64,000 nucleotides of DNA from Trissonchulus latispiculum (taxonomy: Eukaryota; Nematoda; Enoplea; Enoplida; Ironidae). Made by a program: the position numbers and the translations under genes. Under the pieces are notes generated by a model, which saw only the letters and a list, made by a program, of their open reading frames with translations, was not told the origin of the DNA and did not search any database. This document shows positions 50,816 to 61,800 of this stretch, in pieces. How positions within the stretch are numbered: position 1 is the stretch's first letter; each line of letters starts with the position of its first letter. The stretch lies in NCBI GenBank assembly GCA_030248195.1, contig JASAND010010598.1, positions 62,001-126,000 on the forward strand, read 5' to 3'.

Positions 50816-53800
50816 ATCTTAGACAAACATGTTGCCTTCCAATAACGTACATGACTATACGATGACGATAAAACCTTAGAATCATTCATTAAGAAGAAAC
50901 CACGCAACACCGCCCGGCTTCGCACTATGCACTTTTATTTGCAATAAATAGATTTAATCAAATTAATAATAAGTATAAAAGCAAAAATATTTACGAACCA
51001 ACCAAAAATATTATATACAGACAAAATACAGTCAAGCGTACATGAAATCCGACTAGATATGTATACAAGTTCTTATACAGTTACACCCGCCCTCATTTTG
51101 ATTCGTAAAGAAAAAATGGTTGTAATCCGACATAAGAATAAATTTGGAGAGTGAGAATAGAGTAGGGACTATGGATGCACCGGGGCCAAAATTTAGCAAA
51201 GTCTGAAGTTTTTGAATAATTTTTTGCGAAAGTCTTGCAATTTTGCCAGTCAAAAATAAGATAAATTGTTACAAATCCTCATTTCTCTCACGGGTTTGAA
51301 TAAAAACTAATGCCGTTTCAATGGCCGAATTTAATTGCGGCCTAAAACAATTTCAGTTTTAGGTCCCTCCCATCCCAACATTAGTGTCAGTTAGGTGTCA
51401 GTTTGTGACTGAAAAATAAAAACTAAAATAATATTGAGATCAAGCCTAAAATTATAAAGAAAAATCGGATCAAAAGGTTAACAGGAATTTTCGACAATAA
51501 TTTAGACCCCTAACTTTCAAACCCGGTGCACCTCTAGAATAGAATACAAATTAAGCAGTTCGAGAGCAAAAAATTAAAAAATAAACAAGCCAAAAGGTAC
51601 ACAAAACATAAATTTATCAGTATGCAAGATCTAAAACTAAAAAATCAGATTATTTTCAAGCTAATTTACATGGAAAACTACTCTAGGGAGTAAGGCTAGC
51701 TCTCAGTATTACCAAGAGTATCTATTGTATACTCTTGGAAATACTAAACTAAAGGTAATAATACATCACAGGTTTACGGTTAATAATTCAAGGAAGTTTG
51801 TGTCGCCCGCCAAATTATTCTCCAAAATTAATTCCCAAAACGATGTCCTCAGTCCAGCCACCAAGCCAATCATCCTGTTCTGTCTGGGAGTAAAGAAACT
51901 TGAGCTGAAGTAGAAATCTTGCGGAAAAAAACTAAAAAAGAAAAATACAGGAAATTCGCCCCCCCCCGTTCTCCAACCTGCTTCAGAAACCGATGGTATT
52001 GAAATCTGAACAGAGTAAACACAGTAGTACTATAGCCACTAACGGTAAACCTTAAATCGGCAACTCAAACCAATTGGGTAACAGCTTTCTGTTTTCATGA
52101 TTTGACGGCGAAAGTGAGACATTTCTTCAACCAAAAAATTGCTCGAGGCAGGCACACACTAGTCAAAATAACTCATAAAACATAAAAGCAAAAATATACA
52201 TACACACTATTCTTGCAGACAAGTCCCGGGCAACCACTTCAAGCTAAGAAAATTATATACACTTCTACACACAACAAAGATAGTTAGAAATAAATAGTAT
52301 ACAAAATTTCAGAAAACGTAAAGGAATGATAATTCTATGTTAGCTAATTTGTTAATCGCGTAATGTTAATAATACATAGGTAAACTAGGCAGACAGAAAT
52401 GTTATTTTCAGTTTACATATACAGTTAAATTTACATATACAGGTTGAAAAATATTCAAAGTCAAATTTCCAAAAAATTTAAAACTAGTTTCGGTTTTGAG
52501 TTATTAACACATCCATAATTTAAAACAGTCCCAAGTTTCAACCAATATACGCTTCCAACTTTTGAAAACAATGGATTAGTAAACAAATTCAAAACGTCAA
52601 CGCTACACAAATTGAAAATAACAGAAAAAACTTGTTGTGAATGGAAAACAAGAGGTAGAGAAACCAATTACATAAAACAGACTGAAAAGGGATAACGCCA
52701 AATAAAATCAAGTACAGATAAATAAGCTTAAAATAAAAAAACGTTTACAGACAAAAACTGGAAAGGATTTAATGACTAAATGTCGACTCATAGTCGCGAA
52801 CGCATAGAGACGCGCGTCGACGCCTCAGACTGTAGCATGCCGTTTTAACCGTTTAAAATCAGCTGTAGCGAATTCATGCTCACGAACGCATACAGACGCT
52901 TACATAGGCGCGTCGACGCGCGTCTGCTTGCGACAGGAATTATAAATACACCTATACGGTGGGCTTAGTTTTCTATAATATTCCATTTGGATATTTTATT
53001 TCTACAATTTATGCACACAAATTATGTATAACTGCTCGAACACAAGTTATGCAAACGTTTGAAGCAAGCTAATGCAGAAAAACAAAATTTTAGAACAACT
53101 GCCACAAAAGCTAATTTTAAAACAAAATTTAACAAAAACGCAAATTAGGTATTAATTGAATTTCAAAACTGAAATTCTACAAAAACAGCTCATTTAAACA
53201 GATCCATACACTACGTTAGTACGTACACAGTACGCAAAAACACCAAACTGATAAAAGAAAAGGAAAAACGCAACGATTTTATTTCTTTCTAGTTATGTTT
53301 TCGGTGTTGCACAATAAATTAATCTCACAATAACGAGATACGTATTGCGGCAATTAAAAATCCCAATGTTTTTTAAATCCGTTTAATCCGCAAATGAACG
53401 TTTTAATCTGGAAAGAAATAAGGCTAGAGCGGGGAACTAACGAGCGAAGTACTGATACGTACGTACCTTAAAAAACTAATTCCCAATAGCAAAGATTACT
53501 GTAACATAACTGATCCAATTAGGGCAAACAATTAATTAATCGTATAAAACTTGCACAAGAACAACAACTCCACAAAAATCTACCTAGCCTCCCCACCCAG
53601 GCACATTTTGCATTAACACACAAGACAGTGAGCATAAGCGAACTGACAGCAAGACCACAAGGACAAAAGCAAAAAACTATTACATAAGTTATATTTTACA
53701 GCATTATTATTATCATTATTATAGTTATTATACCAAAAACATTGACAATGGAGCAAATAAAAAGCTTACGTACTTTAATTCGGTATGTACAGACAGATGT

Positions 53801-54567
53801 GTAAAAGTGGACATCTTTTTCAGAAAAAAATCGCGGGGGAAACGAGAAAAGAAGAAGTTTATCATATACCTTCGTTTTAATAATTAAAAATTACCGATTA
53901 GTTTTAATTTTCAAAAATTCTTATTCTCCTCCAAATCATAAAATTTAACATCAAAACGGCCACTAAATCAGCATCGCAACCACATTGGGCAATCGAAAAT
54001 AATTTAGATTGCAGCTGTATACGGAAAAAATAACAGAGAACAAGCATATAATACAGATATTCAACTGTTTTTATATATATATATATTTAAGTACGATACA
54101 TACACGTCTAGAAAAATATCCTTAAATACAATGGCATGCAATACAACAAACAGGATATAAAACGTTCAACCCACAAGTTCTGGATATAGGAGTTTTTGAC
54201 GGACGTCAAATACTATAAGTCACAATACTATAAGCAAACATATTATGACGTCAGCATTAGAGAAGCACAGAGGCCCAAACTGCCGGGGCCAAGCCTACAA
54301 CTTAGAGGGAGGAGCAAATTCAAAGTCTTCTAAAAAATTTTAAAAATTTAAACGCTTCAGTTCAAGTCTGAGTGAAAGAATACTAACGACTTCTAACAAT
54401 GCAGCCAGTTTTTTTGGCTTTCAAACATGCAAAAGTTCAGTCAAGAATCCTAAAAAGTTGCAAAAGTTTGCTAGATGCATCCCTGGACAGTATTAACAGA
54501 ATTTAAAACACAACCGTCTTCTACAAACAGTACTATCAATAGTCCATAATTAATTCCTTATATTATA
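50816..54567. other. Long AT-rich stretch, no gene; possible CERT1 3' UTR
   Basis: No conserved frame. A 160-bp CpG-rich patch at 52780-52940 has the repeated phrase CGAACGCATA(G/C)AGACGC and several GTCGACGC motifs. A minus-strand AATAAA at about 50937-50942 lies downstream of CERT1; whether CERT1 transcripts reach it is unknown. Confidence 0.35.
51716..51741. repeat. Minimal CAAGAGTA...TACTCTTG palindrome
   Basis: CCAAGAGTATCTATTGTATACTCTTGG consists only of the outer ends of the CAAGAGTAC MITE family, joined with almost no interior. Probably an excision or deletion remnant. Confidence 0.55.
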
Positions 54568-55065
54568 GAAGAAGAGTAAGCCACCAGAGGGCTTCCTCTT
54601 CAATGCATTGCGTAACGGTGCCCCGATCACAATAAGCGAATGTTCCCCCCATTTGGCGGGGGGGGGGGGGGGTAGGCAGAAGAGGGTCCCCGTTTTGGGG
54701 AGGGGGGTCGCCAAGTTAGGCTGAGACTGGCTGAAGCTGATTGGCTATTGGCGACCCCCTCCCCCGCCCCACCATACGGGGACCTCTTTTTGCTACCCTC
54801 CCCCCACCAAACGGGGACCCATTTTGGAAAAATACAGAAACTACCATAATCCTCTGCTCAACCCCCCCCCCCACCAAACGGGGAGGGGGTTCTCTGTAAA
54901 CTTATTGGCTGTCGTCTACCTCCCTCACCTCACCAAACGGAGTGGAGTGTGCGCTGTCGATCTAATGCCTCCCCACCAAACGGGGGAACATTCCCGTATT
55001 GTAGTCGGAGTACCGTAACGCAATGCAGTGAAGAGGAGTCCTCTAGTGGCTTACTCTTCTTCTAA
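54568..55065. mobile_element. TAGAAGAAGAGTAAGCC TIR element with GGTCCCC core
   Basis: About 498 bp. Ends TAGAAGAAGAGTAAGCCACC / AGTGGCTTACTCTTCTTCTA; arms continue through TGCATTGCGTAACGGTGC / GTACCGTAACGCAATGCA, about 95 bp. The core holds several (A)GGTCCCCGTTTGG units in opposite orientations and a spacer (GCTGATTGGCTATTGGCGACC) shared with 22846-22890. No duplication was recognised. Partial relatives at 22559-22985 and 32684-32862. Confidence 0.85.
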
Positions 55066-55729
55066 TACACAGTACACACCACAATGCCTATAAACTAACT
55101 GTAGGCTACGACAAAATGCACTACACGTATAGACAAACAAACATGTGTACAAACAAACATTGATAATGTTGTGCATCGCAACTGCAAGGGAAGACAGAAA
55201 ACACAAAAGGGGTAGAGGAACAAGGGTCAGATGATAAAGTTATGCCATACTACAAGTAGGGAAGTTACTACAACCAAACGAACGAAGCTAGCTAGCTGTA
55301 CTGTACTACGTTAAAAGTATGTACAGGTAGGTGTACACGTTCACAAACAGTTACAGTTGACAAAGTTCAAGTTAAAACACCGTTGTAACACAAATCCTCT
55401 GCTCACACTGACTAATAGAACCCACAGAAATATAAAAACTTAAAGCCAAAAAAGTTATTGCAATTTAAAGAAGTGAAGCCTGCTAAAACTGACTTCTTCG
55501 AAATTTTTGATTATTTAGACATGGAAATCATCCTAATTCCCACGCCCCACGACGCGTTTGCCAAACAAGAAAAATCACAAAACAACAGTGTAAAGTATTA
55601 AACAAAATATTATAATACGAATACAACGAAAAGCTTTATGGAAAAATCGACGGGATGATGACAGAAAGATTGAAAGCGAATGAGAAAAAGAAAGGGGGAA
55701 AAGAAAAGAAAACATTTTCATGGATTGAG
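55066..55729. other. Probable 3' UTR/flank of CERT1
   Basis: Immediately downstream of the CERT1 stop. No other feature recognised. Confidence 0.4.
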
Positions 55730-55857
55730 TCACAGCATGATCGGACGCTGTTGAGTCTTCTGTAGAACGTATTGAGTGAATCGTTTCAGGAATTTGGGAT
55801 ACTCACGCTTGTAGACCGTCCGCAGGATGGAAGAGGGAGCCCAGCCGCCTGGATTCA
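55730..55857 (-). CDS. CERT1: CERT1 last coding exon (START C-terminal helix)
   Basis: Acceptor TTTCAG|TGAATCC at 55858-55859. Joined to the previous exon (CAAG|TG) it reads [11 protein letters not shown], then [16 protein letters not shown], the signature C-terminal START helix of ceramide-transfer proteins. Stop at 55730-55732. Confidence 0.93.
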
Positions 55858-58800
55858 CTGAAACAACAAGAAACAGAGTATTACAAAAATAAACGAAATT
55901 AAAATATATAAACAAAAATTAGAACGCTGACGAATTATTTTGTCAAACATTTTGCGTTTTCGGTGCAAAATCAGCCCAACTGACGATTGCGCTGTTTTTG
56001 GCATGTTAGTTGAAACCAGTATCAGGTCTGACCTTTTTTGCACACCAACTGATATTATGATTATGTACTGAGCATTATCTTTATTTCAACGAAATTCTTT
56101 TAAAAATCCCGAAAATACTAGGAATTTTTTCAGCTTCAGAAGTCTCCTGTGCCACCACCCTCCCCTTTGTAAGGGCGCCAAAAATAAACTGTTAGCTTAT
56201 TTTATTTAAAATCTGCTCTACTTTTTAAAACTTTTCGCTCCAGGAACCGGGACCCCATCTTCGAAATCCTGGACACGAGGGACTTCCCCCCCCCCCCTTC
56301 CAGCCAACAAGTCTTTGGGTACGCATCACAAAATGTGCAGGAAGGTAAGTTGAGGGAGGGGCTAAACCGGCGGCCCGGTTTTTGGGGGTAAAATGGAGTT
56401 TTGGGTTTTAAAATCGGAAAAACACCGGATTCCGGAGGGTGAGCGACCACTCTGGGGGGGGGTGAGCACTTGGTCTGGGGAGGATGAAACCCTGCCCTTC
56501 AACCCCCCCCCCCCGCATGCATGTTGCATGTATGGTCCCCCTCCTCCAAACGTTCGTCCGGCCATGAAGCCTTCCATACCTTGAGCCACATAGACAATCT
56601 TGCATGTGAGCTGATCACGTGAGAGCCTGTCAGCAGTGACTGGACTTGAGCAGGCGACCTCGTCCGGCAGAACGGTCTGACAGACCATGGCCACATTCAG
56701 GCCCACGCGGACATTCTTGGAGTTGACCTACAATAGGGAAAAAGAGAGACCGAGTTGAAGGAAATTGAAAATGATAAACTCTGAAGAAAATCTATGTACG
56801 ATAAAGTCACACACATCCTGCAAAAGGCAAAGGCTGACCTATAATCGCCGAGCAAATTTTGGTATTCAGTGGACGAAACCAGGGTACGCTCGCTCGCCCA
56901 TTTTATGTTTACAAGCTAAAGCTAGAAAACACAAAACAGTGTTAGTCCTTGATTACGGTTAGAAAACGCATGCATAGCGGCCGAATTAGTTTTATTCATT
57001 AGGGTCAAATCTGTCAGGTCAGCCGTTAGCGTGCACTCGTGCAGTGAATGTGTCAGTCTTTATCATACTAAGAGGATGAAGCTTATAACACTCTTATGCA
57101 AGGCCGCACCCAGGGGGGGGGGTTCAAGGGGTCTAGACCCCCCCTTTTGGGATGACAAAATGGAAAATTTTTGCTATTTTTATGGCAAAAACAGCTATTT
57201 TTAAAAAATTTTCGCGCCTGCGCCCCTTTTCCTGGGTGCGGGCCTGCTCTTATGTATTATGTACTCTTGGTATGGTTGACAAACCACGGATTAGCGAACA
57301 CAAAATTCATTCAATTTAAACTGCACTCAAAACCAGTAGTTTGATTAAAACCAGCAAATCCCACCCAAATATTATATCGGACTCACAGGAACACTGGGAT
57401 GATCCGTGCTCTTGTTACAGACAATCCACAGATCATAGGAGCCGGCGTCTTTACGGCTACTCATCCGCCGCATGTGGGACCAGAAGAGAGACTCGCGCTG
57501 AGCAGCGGGCCAGATGCGCTTGTGGACCTGATGAAAGATTATGGTATCCTCCGACAACTGTTCCACCAGGGTCACACCTTCCAGGGTGGCTGGAATTAAA
57601 CAAAATTAATTAATATATAATTAAACAAAAATTAACATAATACAATAACAATGCAAAAATTAAATGAAAGAAAAACAGCGATGAGCGGAAAGGCCGCACC
57701 CAGGGGGGTTCATGGGGTCTAGACCCCCTTTTGGGGTTATAAACTGAAAAATTTTTGCTGTTTTTGTGGCAAAACTGCTATTTTAAAAAATGTTCGCGCC
57801 TTCGGCGTGATACTTTACTTTTTTCAAGAAATAAACACCAAATGTACTATTTTTTGGCAAAGATGGACAACTTTTGGGAGCCCTCCACCCCGTTGCATTT
57901 GACTTTTGGCCTCCCCCTTTTTCAAAATCCTGGGTGCGGGCCCGGTGAGCGGATAGGGGGCCGAACACACCCCATTCTGAGTTTCGAAAATTTTTCGTAC
58001 TCTCTGGCTTCAGGGAAGGCCTAATGGATGATATTATAATGCAGGTAAGGGATGACTTGAAAAACACCTACAGAAAAATGTGCCAACAATATAGTGTACT
58101 AAAATGTAAAATACCTATACACAAAAATAGACTATACTTACTATCCCAGTCCATCTTATAGTCATATTCGAAGAAATAGTGCAGATATTCGCGAGCAGTG
58201 ACTCCCTGAAATTTAGCAAAAAAGAAAATGAAATTGCGAATCACTTTTATCATTAACTGATTTTTCGGGAACGAAAGCATCATCGACCATCCCAGAAGAT
58301 TGACCTAGTGTTTTGTTGTTTCCACCAGTTTAAAATTTTTTGTCATATTTTCAATTTTGAAACCACACTTTCTTGAAAAACATCCTAAAAAAACTACTGC
58401 TACCTAATTCTCACAAAATTGCCCACTCATCAGCAGCAGGAAAATTCTTTTCACTTCCGGATCATCTGGGAAACTTCAAAAATAGTAAAACGTGATCATT
58501 AAAAAATCCAGGAAAAACGAAAAAAAAACTGGGGTAACCTGAATACAGTGAACAGCCTTGAGCGGATCACAGACCAAACCATCAATTTCCTGCTCCCTTT
58601 TGTACATCTTCATCTCCCCGTCCTCCGCGAACAGTTCCCAGACGCCCTCCTCCACCCCGGCCAGGGCATACTTCAACTGTTCCATGGTATTGTCATTAAT
58701 CTGGAACAAAAAGACAGCAGATCAAGAAAAACATTTTTTGATAATTGGATAATAAAAAAACTAATTTTTCACTCACAGGGATTTAATCTTCTTTTCCATA

Positions 58801-61800
58801 AGTTGCTTTTGCAGAAAAAAGTTCCTACGCAGATACCATAATATTGTCATGAAAAAACCGAATGAAGACAAATAGGAAAAATGCTATCAGGGCATTTTTA
58901 TTAGGGATTTTCTTCCGGGAGAGGGTGCATCCCCGGGGGAAATTCGGGGAAATTTCACTGCAAAGTAGAAAAGCAAAGTTCTCACAAATGTCAAGATTTA
59001 AACAAAACTAAAAATAGCCATGTTTATGAAAAAATCTGCGGCGAAGCCGGAAAATTTTTGAAAATCTGGGCACCCAAAAAATCACGAGAGAGGGAAGCAA
59101 AATCCCGAAGACTACGGGAGTAAAAATCCAGGGGAGATTTCGGGGGCAAGTTAATTGCGGGGGAGGCACCGCCCCTATCTACATTAGGGAAAGTTTATAT
59201 ATTTATTTGATTGTAATTTGTTTTTCTGTTGCAATGTGATATAATTTTAAATGTAATCTTTAACGTTGAGCTATCGTTTTCTTCTGTTCGTCCAGTATTG
59301 TCCTATAACTGGGCTTATTCTACTGGGGGGGGGGGCGGGGCCCCCCCCCCCATAAACACCCTTCCCCTCCAAAAATCGTCCCCCCCCCCAAAAAATCGCC
59401 CCCCCCCAAAAAAGTGGGTGCCCCTTTTGGTACCAACTTTTGCCCTGAAAAAATCGCTCAGAAGGCCAAATTTTCAAAAATTTTCCGGCTTCGCCGGAGA
59501 TTTTTAGTCGATTTTTGGCTATTTAAGCGCTATTTTTGCACTAAAAATGAACTTTTTTGGGGATTACTATAAAAACAGCGCTATTTTTAGCATGTTTTTA
59601 GAAAAATTTTCGCCCCCCCCCCCCAAAATGACTCGCCCCCCGAGGGCCTCCCCCCCAAAGAGCCCCACCCCCCAAGAAAAAAATCCATAGAATAAGCCCA
59701 GCTATAACCTAATATGGTGGAATAAATTAACGTGGTAACCTAGGGGATTGCTGTCGAAAGGTTACACGTATATTTATTACACGTTTATTGTTATTAGCAA
59801 TCCCTACCACATACGTTGTAAATACTGGTTATGTTTTTTCAGTTTAGTTACCTAATGTAATCAGGGGCCAATGTTATCAACGTCTAAATCCGGGTTATCT
59901 CGCAAACCCGGGTTCACTTGACTATCTTTAACACATGGTGTTAACCCGGGTTAGCGACTTAACTCGGGTTTGGGCGTTGATAACATCGGCCCCTGGTCGT
60001 TCATTGTCTCCTGATGAATCCAACCCAATTAGGAAAAACTCCCTTAATTTTATATGCATACCTCTTTATAAAGTGGATGTTTAGGACTGAGTGTGACAGC
60101 AGTGAACGGTTTGGAAGTGGTGTCAACCGACTCCTGTCTCGACAAAAGTCTCTCAACCTAAAAACACAAACAGAAATCCACAAAAAATATTAAGTAACTG
60201 AATCTGAATGAACAAACATTTTTTGAACGAACGAAAGAAAAGAATTTCTTTGATTACACCACCTGGGACAAGTTCTACTCTAAATAATGTTTTTAGCCAA
60301 AAATCCTTCGTTCATTCCCATGGTAGAGAGACTGTGCAGAACTTTTTCGGGAAGTGAAAAATGTTAGCGTCAACAAATTTCAGCAAAATATGCCGTTGCC
60401 ACAACGGTGATCTAAAAATATCAAAACAATGCACAAATTCAAGTCAATAAATAAATACAAGTGGTGCCCGTCCTACTCTAAAGTCCTCCATTTCGCGCTT
60501 CTCTAAAGCCGCATCCAAAGCATCATGCCATTCCTCTTCGTTTAAGGCACTGTGCGGTCCCTCCTGGAACAAAACTCCCCAAAGACAAGTAAGTGTACAC
60601 AAATCGTTAAACAGTGAACGTCCCTTTTGTATTTATTTACAAATATTACACCTCAGAGATGCTAGAAGCGTCATGAAATAAAAAATGTAGACGGAAAACA
60701 TGTCAGAATCAAAGCACAATCAGCGGTTGTTTCCAGTCTCAATTTCCCAACATCTTTCAATCAGGTAACACTAACTAAGAGAAAAGGTAGAACGATAGGC
60801 ACCAATTCAAGAACATAGGCCAATAAGTGACATAATAAGATATATGCATAAAATATTCTTGGGTAGCAATTACTCTGTACATGCTAGCTATCCGAAAAAA
60901 ACAGAGGATACGATGGATAACACACATGAATCACTCACAACGATGTGCTACAGACACATTCAAACGAGTTAAGGGGGGGGGTCCACCATGAAAAATTTTA
61001 TGGTCACGGATTTTGCTCATTTTCACACAAAATTATGTCACATATGTCCTGCATATCGAGTTTCAATTTCGAGTAGTTTCGTTCAGTACTTAACGAGTAA
61101 CCTGCTATTAATTGCATGCAATTTGAAAACAAGGGAAAACGGCGGTGCCGCAGCAAATAAAGGCACTTTACACCTGAACTTCCTTGAGAATGGAGCTTCA
61201 TTTGGTTGTATGTTTGTTATCTGATGTAAACAAAGAAGTTAGGGTAGCTTTGAATGGGAAAACTTTTTTATTACTTTATTTAGTGATTTTAGGGAGTAGC
61301 ACCGGCGCTGGAAAGCCTTGAAAACGAAAATCATTTAACGGCCAATAACTTGAATTTGGTGCATTTTCGGGCAATAGTCCAAGAAGAAAAAATGTTCAGG
61401 ACAATCAGAGCTTTCGATTGATATAAAATTTAACATATTTCGAAAAATTTGAAAAATCGCTATTTTTGAGATTATGGTTGCCAGACCCCCATATTTAACC
61501 CCAGCGACCAACTGGGTGCACTATCCTGCACCATTTGTGCCCAAACTCGACCTAAAGTCATCAATAATGGTGCGCAAATAGATAGTCTGACATTTTATAG
61601 GTCTGTGTTGCCATAGCTCTATGTTATTTGCCAAAAAACGGGAATTTTCAATATTTTGCTAAAAATTGAGATTTCTGCGCCAGAGAAATCTCGCAATCGA
61701 ACAGAGTTAACCAGTATCAATTGGTATCGTTCGAATTGTCTTGACATAAGCTGTGATTTGTAGGAAGTAGAATTTTTAATTAGGCCTTACAGCATTCAGA

